64,000 nt of DNA from Selaginella moellendorffii. Its lineage: Eukaryota > Streptophyta > Lycopodiopsida > Selaginellales > Selaginellaceae. Under the pieces are notes generated by a model that saw nothing but the letters and a program-made list of their open reading frames with translations, ran no database searches and was not told where the DNA came from. The stretch is from assembly GCF_000143415.4 (NCBI RefSeq), contig NW_003314263.1:3097436-3161435 (forward strand). The letters are read 5' to 3'. A program made the position numbers and the translations under genes. Shown piece after piece: positions 22,809-33,488 of this stretch (position 1 is its first letter; the number at the start of each line of letters is the position of its first letter).

Positions 22809-24500
22809 ATGGTGATTGGTATGGATTTCTTCAACAAGTATATAAAAGGGATTTATGGTGCTGAACAAAGTCATATCACATTGAAGTCAAAAGGACATCC
22901 TGATGTATCCTTTCAGTTGCAAAAGTGTTCCTCAAAGGATTGGGATGCAAAGTTCCTGATTGCGAAGGCCGCTCAAAAAGCAGCTAAGAGGGGATGTCGG
23001 ACCTTTTGGGTTCAAGTGATGAAAGCTGAGGGTGTTGGTGACTTGGTTCGAATCAGCGATGGGGTTGATCCTGTACCAAAGAGGATATTGGAGTTGGCGA
23101 GGAATCAGGATATCTTTCCGAAGGATTTGCAGCTAGGGCTACCTCCTAGCCGTGATGTTGATCATCGGATTGAGGTTATTCTGGGTTCTAAACTACCTAC
23201 GAAAGCTCCATATCAGTTGAACATCAAGGAGATGGCTGAACTCAAGAAGCAACTCATGGAGCTTCTTGAAAAAGGTCATATCCGACCAAGCAAGTCACCT
23301 TATGGAGTGCCGGTCCTTTTTGTTATGAAAAAGGATGGAACCATGAAGATGTGTATTGACTATCGGGCACTCAATAAGATCACGGTCAAGAACAGTTATC
23401 CTTTGCCTTGCATTGATGACTTGTTTGACCAACTCTTAAAGGCTTAGTATTTTATGCGACTTGATTTGCGGTCCGGGTATCATCAGATACGGGTGGCGGA
23501 TCAGGATGTGGAGAAGACAGCCTTTAAGACTCGGTACAGATCTTATGAGTTCCTTGTCATGCTGTTTGGGTTATGCAATGCTCTGGCAACGTTCAGCACT
23601 ATGATGGATAGAATATTCGGAGATTATTTGGATGCATTTGTTGTCCTGTATATCAACAATGTTCTAGTCTTTAGTGAAACATTGGAGGATCATCTGAAAC
23701 ACTTGGAGCTGGTGTTTCAGAAGTTGCGCGAACACAAACTGTATGCTAAGGAAAGTAAATGTGCTTTTGGACAATTGCGCGTAAACTTTCTCGGACATAT
23801 AGTTGGTGGTGGCGTGATTGAGGTCGATCCAAAGAAGGTGGAAGCAGTGAAGTCTTGGGAAGTTCCAACCATTGTATCAGATGTTCGTTCCTTTCTCGGT
23901 TTGGCGGGATACTATCGCAAGTTTGTCTGCAATTTTGCAAGAATTGCTCTTCCGTTGACTGAGTTGACGAAGAGTAGTATTCCGTTTCATTGGACACCAG
24001 CTTGTCAGCGTGCTTTTGTACGGTTGAAGGAGATCTTGACTACGGTTCCTGTTCTCAGGATTCCAGATCTTGATAAACCCTTCGAAGTGCATTTTGATGC
24101 ATCTGGCTATGCTATCAGTGCCGTGTTACAGCAAGATTGTGATAAAGCGGTTGGTGTTACGCTAAGGCGACATGGTTATCCCGTTGCATTCTATTCCAAG
24201 AAATTGGATGAAACTCAGCAAAGATGGCCAACACATGAGAAAGAGATATTTGCTATAGTGTCGGTCCTGGAACACTGGAGACACTACTTGGGTGGACATA
24301 CCAAGGTTTATACGGATAGTAACACACTAAGCTACTTTGCTACGCAGCCTAAGCTTACGCCGAAGCAGGCTCGTTGGCAAAAGAAGCTTGCTAGATATGA
24401 TATTGAAATCATATATAAACCTGGTAAAGACAATATTGTTCCGGATGCGTTGAGTCGCCAGGCTCAGTTTCGGGCAATATCAGCAATCAGTTCGGACTAG
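22809..24500 (+). pseudogene. Reverse transcriptase and RNase H (chromovirus 2), active site lost
   Basis: The protease end is followed by RT landmarks: [37 protein letters not shown], a TAG at 23,445, then LDLRSGYHQIRV and VMLFGLCNALATF. The catalytic box, normally Y-x-D-D, reads YINN at 23,649-23,660: both Asp codons have become Asn. FLGLAGYYRKFV and the RNase H segment (HFDASGYAISAVL, HEKEIFAIV, YTDSNTLSYF, VPDALSR) are otherwise intact to TAG 24,498. Confidence 0.9.
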
Positions 24501-26018
24501 TTAGAGGACGTTCGGGCTTCATATGGAAACAATCCATTAGTGAAGGCAATCTTACGCCGTGTGGAGTTGTCAAAGCAAAACTTTGGTAGCGAGGCAGCAA
24601 AAGTTGCTAGTCGCACTAATGCGAAGCTTCACTTCTTAGTTTGGGATGGGCTTATATTCTATAAGCAAGAAAGATTGTATCTTCCCTCTAAGGATCTACA
24701 GCAATTATTTTTGCGGGAACATCATGATGTTCCAGCTGTGGGACATGGTGGACAGTGAAAGACTCTAGCTTCATTGAAAAAGGGATTTTTTTGGTCTGGT
24801 ATGAAAGAGGATGTAGCGGACTATGTCCGTTCCTGCCCTATATGCCAGCAATGTAAGTGCAGAACTGAGAAACAGGCTGGAAAGTTGCAGTGCATTCCAG
24901 CACCAGCATGGCCATTTCAAAGTGTGATACTTGATTTCATCACTTGCTTGCCGAAGTCTAAAGGTTATGATACTTTGATGGTGGTTGTGGATCAGTTGTC
25001 GAAGATTGCACACTTCATTCCAACTGTGGGAACAGTAAATGTGAAACAAGCAGCAAAGCTCTTTTTCCATGAAGTAGTGCGAGTTCGTGGTCTTCCTGAA
25101 GAAATGATCTCAGATAGAGATTCGAGGTTTACGGGGAAGTTTTAGGGGACCCTGTTCCAATTGTTTGGTACCAAGTTGAAGTTTAGTACGGCTTATTATC
25201 CTCAAACTGATGGGCACGTGAATGCTCAAGTTGAGGATTATCTACGGTACTATGTCGCGGTGGACCAATGCGACTGGGTTGAGCATTTGGATACAGCAGA
25301 AATCTGTTATAACAACACATTTCACAGCGCTATAGGCTGTTCTCCATGAGAGATGCTGCAAGGGAATGCTCGTGGGTTTCCTCAACAAATCGTTGTACCG
25401 AAACCAATGACCGACATGTTGGTCCCAGCCGTTGAAACTTATGCGGAGCAGCTATGCCAAGGTTGGTCTAAAGCTACCGAGGTGATGGGCAAAGATCAGG
25501 ATAGGTATTGACGTGATAAGGATCAGCATCGTCGAAATGTATCCTATCAAGTGGGAGATCAGGTGTGGCTATCTAACCGAAACTTGAACATTAAGGGTTC
25601 TTTGTCTCTGAAGCTCTTGCCGAGATATGTTGGACCCTATCAGGTGCTAAAACGCATTGGTGATGTATCCTATCGGTTGGATCTGCCTGTGGAGATGTCC
25701 AATGTTCATAATGTATTTCATACCAATCTATTGGCTCCTTACACTATGGATGTTACACGTCAAGGGGAGATTCGTCCGCCACCAAACGTTGTGAACGGTG
25801 AACCTGAATATGAAGTTGAAAGCATTCTGGCTTGTTGCCGGAAACGTGGTGGTCGTGCAAAAGAATATCTAGTTAAGTGGAAAGGTTACCCGACTTGTGA
25901 ATCAACTTGGGAACCTCTTAGTAATCTTGTCCATGCTCGTGAGCTTGTACGGAGTATGAGAATAGTAATAAAGATTAGCTTTTGTAAAACTCTTGTAATA
26001 AATCTTGCAAATCAATAA
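24501..26018 (+). pseudogene. Integrase and chromodomain (chromovirus 2)
   Basis: Zinc-binding region HHDVPAVGHGG to CPICQQCKC, then the catalytic core VILDFITCLP (Asp), MISDRDSRF (Asp) and QVEDYLRYY (Glu). The C-terminal part has GDQVWLSNRNL, LLPRYVGPYQVLKRIG and NVFHTNLLAPY. A chromodomain at about 25,810-25,950 (YEVESILACC, YLVKWKGYPTCESTWEP) places it among chromoviruses. Stops at about 24,756, 25,143, 25,347 and 25,509 are TGA/TAG, consistent with former Arg or Trp codons in three of four cases. Confidence 0.9.
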
Positions 26019-26575
26019 AAGACATATATTTTTATACCTCAAAGTGTCATTTCTCTCGTTCGATAGTACTTGGGTCAGTTTTGGTAGGCTGACTTCGGCA
26101 CTTCAGTGCATGGGTCCAATCCATAACTATGGGGATAACTATTATAGACTAATCACAAGTCCCCACCTCTCTCTCGATGACTCACTTTTGAAAAGGGGCG
26201 TGGTCGTGTAAACAACTTAATCTGCCAGTTTATAATAGTTGTCTAAATCTTCCCGACGGGGTTGATTTCTCGCTCAGGGGAAGTTGGGCCTCTAGCCTTC
26301 TCCCTATGTCCTTGCGGGCAGGGATGTATCATTCCTTTGTAAGATGAGTGGTACTTGGAGCGGCAAGGGGGGCTAACTTTGTTAGTCATTTCCTTGTCGG
26401 TGACGGCCGGAGGGTGTCTGAGTCTTAACGTCTTTGGACGTAGAGGAGAGGTCGTTCCATAACTCATTTAAGTCGGTGTGTTTCCCACATAGTGTGCTTT
26501 CCGTTAACTTTCAGAGTTGTTTCCTTGACGGTTTGCTAGACTCGGGTATGCATCAACGAGGACGTCGATCTTCCC
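26019..26575 (+). other. 3' non-coding region of chromovirus 2
   Basis: Non-coding stretch between the end of pol and the polypurine tract. Reading frames here are short and show no recognisable domain. Confidence 0.6.
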
Positions 26576-26589
26576 TAAAGGGGGGAGAG
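26576..26589 (+). other. Polypurine tract (chromovirus 2)
   Basis: TAAAGGGGGGAGAG immediately precedes the TGTCGCGA of the 3' LTR. Confidence 0.85.
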
Positions 26590-27506
26590 TGTCGCGAATG
26601 TGACTTCGGGTATCGAAAGATACTTGTCGACCAGTCCTTACAGGCACTCTTTCCTTACTGCCACGACGGCAGGAGGTTAGTACTGCTGGTCCCTTTTATG
26701 GTCTCCACTCAAGCTAGTTGAGAAACTGGTCATCGCATGTGCATTTGACCAGATGAGCATAAGGACGGAATTCCTACATGCTATTTATCAAGCATACTTG
26801 ACCTGGTTAGAGAAATTCATTTGTTGACTTGCACTTATTAGTGTTGGGAACCCCTGCAATATTGAGACTAGTCCCTCAATATTCACTAGATGATAGCTTA
26901 CCATGTCTACCAAACACCCTCGCTATCATACCCTTTGTGTTAGTCTCATTTCAGTCCCAAGTGCTATTTATGGAAAGTGTCTAGATTATCTCATTTGGCA
27001 TATCTACAGAATGTAGAGATAGAGAAACTCATTCATTGACTTGCACTTGCTAGTGTTAAGAACCCCTGCGATATTGAGCTTGGTCCCTCAATATTTCGGA
27101 CTTGTCCCAGAGACTAACTCCTAGTACTAAGGGAGGCTTGGGGTGAAAGCCCAAAGCATGTGTCCCTCAAGGGGGGGCTGTGGGGGGGTTCCAAATGTAT
27201 AGTAGGGATAGTGGTTGGAATGCATGTCCGACCACCTGAGACATTAATTTGGCTCCCGCTGGGCTGTGTCGCTCCTTGTTCTGCGTCCGGCTTGGGTCTA
27301 AGCCCAAGCTTTATGCTGCTCTAGTCGGTGGAGTACCCTCCTCCTCGCGTTAGGCCACCAGTATGCCAAAATTGTGCCAGACTCCGTCTGACACCATTTT
27401 TCATGCAGGTGCTGGATATGGGGAGCTGGTGCTCGTGGGATTGTACCGAACCCTCGTTCGTAGCGCAACAGGCTTGGAGTTCGGCTCCAAATTCAGGTGC
27501 GCTACA
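26590..27506 (+). repeat. 3' LTR of chromovirus 2, with an internal duplication
   Basis: 917 bp, TGTCGCGA...GCGCTACA, followed by GTAGT. About 80 bp around GACTTGCACTT-TTAGTG, ending TCCCTCAATATT, occurs twice (about 26,807-26,885 and 27,020-27,098); the 5' LTR has it once. Confidence 0.92.
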
Positions 27507-28700
27507 GTAGTCCAGAAACTTGTCCTCAATTGCATGGACATGCCACTGCTTCTTCCCACTATGAAGGTGGAGCTTCTGCCTGTATTCCATGTGGATCCAC
27601 GCAGTTGCCTTCCTGTTCTTCGGCTGTGTAGGTCTTCTTCCCGAGCTGGTGGTGGAGTGCTGCCACACTGAAGCCTGCTTGGTGGTCTGCGAGTTCCTGC
27701 TCTCGACTTAGTCTTGGACAAGGTGGTGGCCCGAGATTCCTACCATGCGTCATCTTCATGTAGAGATTGTCGTCACAGGATAGTTCTGTGATCACCATGA
27801 GATAGTTGTGCAGGATCATGATCATCACCAGGTCGTGCTGCATTGTCTTGGCCCACATAAAGAGTTTGAGCAAGAGAGAGGCATCGTTGATCTTCTTGAG
27901 AACCACGCAGACCTGGTGGGGGTGCGTTATCCCAGCCTTGAGCCTGTTATCCAGCTTCGCAACCATCTTGGAGCTCCAGCTCCCTCCTCCTTCCTTCACA
28001 GTCTTGTGGAAGACTAGAGCTCCTTTGCCTAGAACTAAACCCGGCTGACCCTCCTTACTGCACGGCACCATATAGTTCTCCATTTCTTCTTTGCATTCCC
28101 GCAAGCCCAACGAGTTCCACGAGACATTCCTTGCCTGGTTGTTCACTGTTACTGACAAGGGCCGAACAAAATGATCTTGTCACGACTGCAAATCACTAGA
28201 GGATCATCACCGGTGTCGCTCATGGGAGGAAGTGTCTCATAGACCAGAAACGTGTCCCTAACTGCATGGACGTTCCACCCCTTCCTGCTGTGAAGGTGGA
28301 GCTCCTGCCTGTACTGCTTGTGACTCATGATGAGATCCACGGAGTTGCCTTCCTGCTTGTCGGCTGTGTAAATTTTCCTCCCGAGCTGGTGTTGGACTGC
28401 TACCATGCCGAATCTATCTAAGCCTGCTTGGTTGTCTTTCTGCTGTCTCAGACGAGGTGGCGGCCACAGCTTCCTACCATACTTCGTCTTCACATAGAGA
28501 TCGTTTCCACGGGGCATGTCTGTGATCGCCATGAGATAGTTGCCATCGACTCCAAGGATCATGACCATCACCATATCGTGCCGGAAGCCGGAGATTCTCA
28601 TGGCCAGTGTAAAGGACTCGAGCGAGAGATATGTGTCATGCTTCATCTTCTTGACAACGATCTCGAGCTTAAGACTCTAGATTCTCTCTTCTCTCTTTCA
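27507..28700 (-). pseudogene. PPR-related fragment B with a repeated module
   Basis: Reading leftwards, the same module appears twice. Each round has a KM/KI-x-HD/ND-x-SL-LK(E)LF/SFT-WAKT/AMR helix, a HDLV/HDMV-MIMIL string, an LG(K/R)K-YTA-(E/K)QEG segment, an LHLHS-K-VHA string and DTGDDP. The second round is cut at 27,507 by chromovirus 2 and resumes at 20,182. Between 28,070 and 27,900 GKGALVF, VKEGGGSW and GITHPHQVCVVLKKI match the N-terminal region of the PPR-SMR gene. The LYVKTKYGRKLWPP segment is unassigned. Frames are open for long stretches but the modular scrambling argues against a working PPR gene. Confidence 0.6.
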
Positions 28701-28769
28701 TTGCATCGAAGTCTAGTGTCTGGAACTAAGAACTGGATAGAAAATTGTCAGTCCCCAGTTTAAAAGAAG

Positions 28770-29510
28770 AACGTCACAGCAAACTTCAATGGAAGGGCAG
28801 TCAATCACCAAATATGCAGGCTCTAGCAATTGTCTTGGGAAAGTTGAAATATACTAGTTGTTACTTGGCAAGCTGAAAAGGGTGCAATTGCTCTAACTTA
28901 TTGAAGAATCAAAACAACCAACGTGGTTTAATCTATGCTGTCTATTTGAAAATTTTAAAATTTACCATTAGATCAAAAGGATAATTTTAGATAATACTCT
29001 ACAAAAAGAATAGATGCCAGATGGGGGAGTATGATTTTATATCCAATTGATCAATTGAATTAATAAATAATAAACACTACTATTAAACAAACCAAACCAA
29101 TATTTTTACATAGCTACACATAGCAAATGATTTTTCTCTAGGCTTTGAAAACTTAAGTATACATAATAAATTGATTTCTTGTCTTTGGTCTGGAGATCAC
29201 AATATGCAAATTGGTTTCTTATCCTGATTACAATCCTGGAGAATGTCAAAATTACTTTTGCCTGTTGAACTTTACTAGCTGAGCCCACAAATGTGTATAT
29301 ACATATATACTACTTTATTATAAAATAATTCCATGATCATAGTTAAATTACAATCAAAAGAGTAGTTCCTTTGTTATGCATAAGCTGTTCCAAAATCAGT
29401 CTTGATGCAAACAAAAGATAAGTTACCACCAATGTTTATCTATGTCAATATGTGATATTTCAATCCGTATGGTTGTATCCACCTAAACCCTAGACAGAGA
29501 TGCTGTCAAA
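28770..29510. other. AT-rich spacer, no gene seen
   Basis: AT-rich sequence after the end of the similarity shared with 36,416-36,740. I find no coding or RNA signal. Confidence 0.45.
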
Positions 29511-29513
29511 TGC

Positions 29514-30012
29514 TGACGTGGCAGATAGGGCATACGTGCGGTCTTAGTGGCTGCCAAGTGGCACTCACGTGCAGCCCATAAAGGATTGAATGTATAGACG
29601 GAGCTCAATTTCATCAGCCGTTTGAACGCAAATCAGCTAGGCACAATGGCTGTCGAGCTCCCAACACAAGATATTCCCCAATAATTCGCGATAGTTCATG
29701 CAATCTGTTGCTCCTCCTCAATCTCGATCTCTTCTTCAAGGGGTGAGTCGGTCTGGAGGATTTTCTAGCGGTGCCATAAACCACTGGCTGTGCAGATGCC
29801 GGAAACCTCTAAGATCAATCGATCTAATAGCACATTGCTGTGGCAGCGCTGTGAGCTGCTAGATCTGCATTGCTCGCAGCCTGGCCACGTTGAATGAAGC
29901 GCCATGGCCGAGGCTATTGTGACGTGGCATGCCGCTAACCCACGTGAAAATCCTATCTGGTCACGTGGCCCTAATTCACATCACCATCCCTGATTGGGAC
30001 AATCATGACGTC
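29514..30012 (+). promoter_or_regulatory. Cluster of ACGT (G-box/ABRE-like) elements
   Basis: At least six ACGT-core sites in 500 bp: TGACGTGGCA at 29514, CACGTG at 29566, TGACGTGGCA at 29920, CACGTG at 29941, CACGTG at 29962 and TGACGTCC at 30006. TACGTGAC at about 30112 adds another. Such clusters are bound by plant bZIP and bHLH factors and often confer abscisic-acid, light or stress response. They lie 240-730 bp upstream of the secreted inhibitor gene. Confidence 0.55.
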
Positions 30013-30208
30013 CTCAAAATACTGATGGAACACTTCTCTGGAAGTATATGATTGGCTTTTGCACAGAGAGTCAGGCTAGGTGGCCACCGATCAGTACAAT
30101 CCTGACATGTAATACGTGACTTTGAAGTCCGGAAAAAACGTGAGATTCTGTAGAAATCGATTAGGATTCCGGATGCCAAGTCATCACATAGATAGGACTC
30201 TGTGTGAC

Positions 30209-30215
30209 TATAAAT
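30209..30215 (+). promoter_or_regulatory. TATA box of the inhibitor gene
   Basis: TATAAAT 33 bp before the ATG at 30248. If it is the true TATA box, the 5' UTR would be only a few bases long. Confidence 0.5.
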
Positions 30216-30247
30216 CCAAACAGCCTGAGGTTCGGCACCACAACAAC

Positions 30248-31011
30248 ATGGCAGCTTCATTTTTGTTCCTCACTATCCTAAGCTTTCAGCTACTTCTGAT
30301 ATCTGCAGGTTGACCTCCAAGTTTTGATTCTTTCTTTCAGGACTGACTTCTTGAATGCCTTGTCATGATGATTTTGCAGCCAGCAGCCATCGTCTCCAGG
30401 TTTGTAGTGATGCTGTTGTCACTCTGGAGGAATGCTCCAATTGCTGTGCGCTTAAGGCTGGATGCATATATCTAGAGCCTGGAACTGGCAGTCCAGTTTG
30501 TCTTGGTGGCACCTCCCCTTTTCGTCCTTGCCCCTTAATTTGTCAACCACCAAAAATCAAAGTCTGCCCATCCCCAGGGACTAACCAAATTCCAATTTCT
30601 GTGCTCCCACCGGATAAGGAGCCTTCGAATGGCTGTCATCTCTACAATTTAAAGACTGGTGCACCACTGCCAGTAAATGGTGATGACAAGTCCTGCTTGA
30701 AGGATGCCGTGGAGATTTGTGGAGGCACTGTCCATCCCTGGACGCCAGGCAGCTGCGCTACTTGTTGCACCATTCCTCAAGGTTGCTTGGACTTGGGGCA
30801 TGGCAAATCAATATGCGTCTCAGGACCTGGTAAAGTCTGCACGCGCGAATGTGGTTTTGTTTCCTATGTCTGCCCAGGTCCAAAAAGTGTTGCGCTCGAC
30901 TTCAACTCTTGCCACACTTGCAAGAAGCCACTCAAGGAAGGTTGCAAGCTCTACAACCGTCAGGGGCACCAGCTGTGCGTCAAGGAGGATGATCTACTCC
31001 AGCTTGCCTAG
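30248..31011 (+). CDS. Secreted Cys-rich protein, potato proteinase inhibitor II-like
   Basis: Two exons: 30248-30308 and 30380-31011, with a 71-bp GT-AG intron, giving 230 residues. The ATG is chosen because it starts a classic signal peptide (MAASFLFLTILSFQLLLISA) that the splice joins in frame to the Cys-rich part. The mature protein has about three repeats of the pattern C-x2-C-(C/K)-x4-GC-x-Y/L, followed by spaced Cys and C-P. Examples are CSNCCALKAGCIYL, CATCCTIPQGCLDLG and CHTCKKPLKEGCKLYN; CPLICQPPKIKVCP closes repeat 1. This spacing matches the Pin2 family of serine-protease inhibitors, usually secreted and defence-related. Reactive-site residues were not assigned, and a simple Cys-rich look-alike is possible. 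A 26-bp tandem duplication overlaps the stop codon. Confidence 0.75.
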
Positions 31012-31036
31012 AGGATGATCTACTCCAGCTTGCCTA
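30985..31036 (+). repeat. 26-bp tandem duplication over the stop codon
   Basis: GAGGATGATCTACTCC and the ten following bases occur at 30985-31010 and again at 31011-31036. The stop TAG (31009-31011) straddles the unit joint, so the second unit is 3' UTR. Confidence 0.95.
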
Positions 31037-31449
31037 GAAGATGATGCAGTATTTATATAAAATAAACAGCTCTGGGCATGGTTGTTTAAATAATGTATAT
31101 ATATTACATATATAAAGTTTGACAACGAGACTTGTTGTCTGCAATCTCTTTGTAATCTTGCACTTACAAAGAAGTTCCAAACAAACTTTACCTAGGCATA
31201 ATGTTTACTTTCCTAGTATTCCATGTTATAGATCTCCACAGAGCCAAATCATGCATAACCAGCTCATCAGCTTCCTCTGAGTTGAAACAATTGTTAGGCT
31301 GCAAATTAGCTTCCATTGGTAACGTATGGATGTGATAAGGTGGCAACAAGAGCCTGAACTTAAGGAAAAATAAAGCAAAGCAAAAGGCTAGATCCAACGA
31401 ATCTTGGTCTTTTTTACCATCCCACTAATGCGCTAATTACATATTAATT

Positions 31450-32014
31450 CTAAGCATCCATGGTGAGCTCTATAGCAACTTGCTTCTCCCAATCTCTCCC
31501 CTCGCACATAAATCTCCCCATAGAGATAAAAGGCTCAAACGGCGAGTCTAGAGCCACCAGCGTCCTGTTCACCGCATGGGTCACCTCCTTGCTCTTGTTC
31601 GACGCGTAGCCACACACGATGATCACTCGCTCCGGCCTCTCGAATCCCCGCGTGAGCTTCCGCCTGGACACGATCAATCCACTGGTGAGCGCCACCATCG
31701 CAGTCCCGGAGCTCATATCCTGGAGCCAGATAAACCTCGCTCCCTGCCAGTCCTCCCAGATCCCTCTCGGGTAGAGCTCTGTGGAGGAGACCCCCTCCCA
31801 CACGTAGAAGGCCTCACGAGCGTAGCCAAAGCAGTGGAGATGGTTGACGAGAGCATCCGCCAGCCATCGCCCCCAGCGAGGAGGCTTGTCCATCCTCAGC
31901 TTGCGGAAAAACTCCCTCGAGTAGCTCTTCAGCTCCTTGATCGCGCGGAGGCCTTGCAGGATCTCGTTCAGAAACTCGTCCACGCCGGGATGATCATCTC
32001 CTCCTCCTCCTCCT

Positions 32015-32045
<31 letters not shown>

Positions 32046-33488
32046 GTAGTGGTGGTGGTTTCGAGGACGACTTCATCATCTCTCTCACTGCTCTCGAGTC
32101 CGCCACATTGACGCTGCTCGTGTAGTGGCCCAGGAGGATCGTGTACGTTTGCAGCGTCGGCTCCACGCCTCTCTCCGGCATGACTTTGGTGAGGATGAAC
32201 TTGGCCGGCTCCACTTCTCGGGCCTTGAGGTAGCCATCGATGAGCGCGTTGCACATCTCGATGCTTGGACCGGCCTTCGTCTTGCAGGCTTTGTTGAACC
32301 ATCGCCGGGCTTGCAGCATAGCTCCGGCTCTCGCCCACGAACTTATGAGCGTGCAGTACGTGAATCGATCTGGAGCGAGGCCGGCCTTTCGTATATCACC
32401 CAGGATGTTCTGCGCATGGCCAGGGAAGCCGCTGGAACCGTTACTCAGTATCACGTTGTTGTAGACGATCAAGTTTGACTCTAGGCCGGAGCGGAGGTAG
32501 TCCGCGTAGAGCTCTGCCGCTGCTTTCGAGTCCCGAGCCTTGGCGTACATGTGGATGAGGATGGCGTACGTTGCAGAGGAGAATGGAATCCCCCAGGCTT
32601 TCATCTGATTGGCGGCTTCTCTGGCGTTTGCGAAGTTCCGGTGCTTGCAGAAGTTGTGGATCATTGTGTTGAACGTCTGCGCGTCGGCATTGTGGGGGGA
32701 GGCTCTCAAGTCGAGGAAGATTCGCTGGAGCTCCCGCACCAGTCGATGAGGAGGCCGAAGGTGCAATTGTCCGGGTGACAGCCAAAGTATGGCATCTTCC
32801 TGTAGAGGTCGAGCGCTTCCTGGATCCCGTTCACTCTTGTGTAGCAGCGGATCATGTTGTTCACTGCAAACGTGTCGAGGCGAAGCCCGAGCTCCTGAAT
32901 CTCGAGGAAGAGTGCCTCGGCCATGAGATAGTTCCCGTCGTCTCCCAAGATCATGATCATCGTCGAGTAGTTTACCAAGTCGTGCTTGAAGCCTGGGATC
33001 GTCTTGGCCCACGTAAAGAGCTTGAGCGAGAGAGATGCGTCCCTCTTGATCTTCTTGAGAACCACGCAGACCTGGTGGGGGTGCGTTATCCCACGCTTGA
33101 GCCTGTCCAGCTTCTCAACCATCTCGGAGCTCCAGTTCGCTCCTCCTTCCTTCACAGTCTATTACAAGGCATCGAAGACTAGCGCTCCTTTGCCTGGAAC
33201 TAAACCCGGCAGCGCCACCTTACTGCTCGGCATCCCCGGCAGAGCGATCGTTCCCTCTTTGCCTTCTTCTGGCAAGCTCCACACTGGAAACGAGTTCCAT
33301 GACGAGGAAACATTCGTCGCCCGGTTGTCCATTGTTACTGACAGACCAATGACGAACTTGTCGCGACCACAAAGCACCGGAGGATCATCACCGGTGTCAG
33401 TCGAGGGAGGAAGTGTCTCGTAGACCACCCCGACTGCATGGACATTCCCTTCGTCCCGTAGAAGCGAGGAAGGGAACTTGGCACCCAT
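31450..33488 (-). pseudogene. PPR-SMR protein gene, frameshifted
   Basis: Reading leftwards: an N-terminal region with two adjacent in-frame stops near 33,160; GITHPHQVCVVLKKI; then PPR motifs from about 33,030 to 32,150 (HDLVNYSTMIMILG, DTFAVNNMIRCYTR, DAQTFNTMIHNFCK, SSATYAILIHMYAK, DRFTYCTLISSWAR, TLQTYTILLGHY). A poly-Ala/Gly linker leads to a C-terminal SMR-like domain. Arrangement and LVNHLHCFGYAREA resemble Arabidopsis At1g18900/At1g74750-type PPR-SMR proteins, likely organelle RNA factors. A one-base frameshift near 32,730 separates GLLIDW from LQRIFLDLRA. The SMR DLH motif is WLQD and the GWG motif is CGYAS, so the domain is degenerate. It could still be a gene with a sequencing error, but the double stop argues for a pseudogene. 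Confidence 0.75.
31999..32045. repeat. CTC and GCT trinucleotide repeats in the PPR-SMR linker
   Basis: (CTC)n at about 31,999-32,012 and (GCT)8 at 32,021-32,045. On the minus strand these encode the poly-Ala and poly-Gly run between the PPR and SMR parts. Confidence 0.9.

Larger units (their letters stand above)
20183..27506 (+). mobile_element. Second Ty3/gypsy chromovirus, full length, decayed
   Basis: Starts TGTCGCGAATG and ends GCTACA in both LTRs. It is flanked by a perfect 5-bp duplication GTAGT (20178-20182 and 27507-27511). Internal order is primer site, gag with zinc knuckle, protease, RT, RNase H, integrase, chromodomain, polypurine tract. It is better preserved than chromovirus 1, with fewer than ten stops, mostly explained by Gln/Trp/Arg-to-stop transitions. 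It interrupts a PPR-related pseudogene. The RT active-site Asp pair is changed to Asn-Asn, so it cannot act on its own. Confidence 0.95.

Noticed and set aside
26434-26721. 95-residue plus-strand frame near the end of chromovirus 2
   Set aside because: It spans the 3' non-coding region, the polypurine tract and the start of the LTR; no domain.
32125-32478. Plus-strand frames antisense to the PPR-SMR gene
   Set aside because: Shadows of a GC-rich minus-strand coding region that shows repeated PPR motifs.
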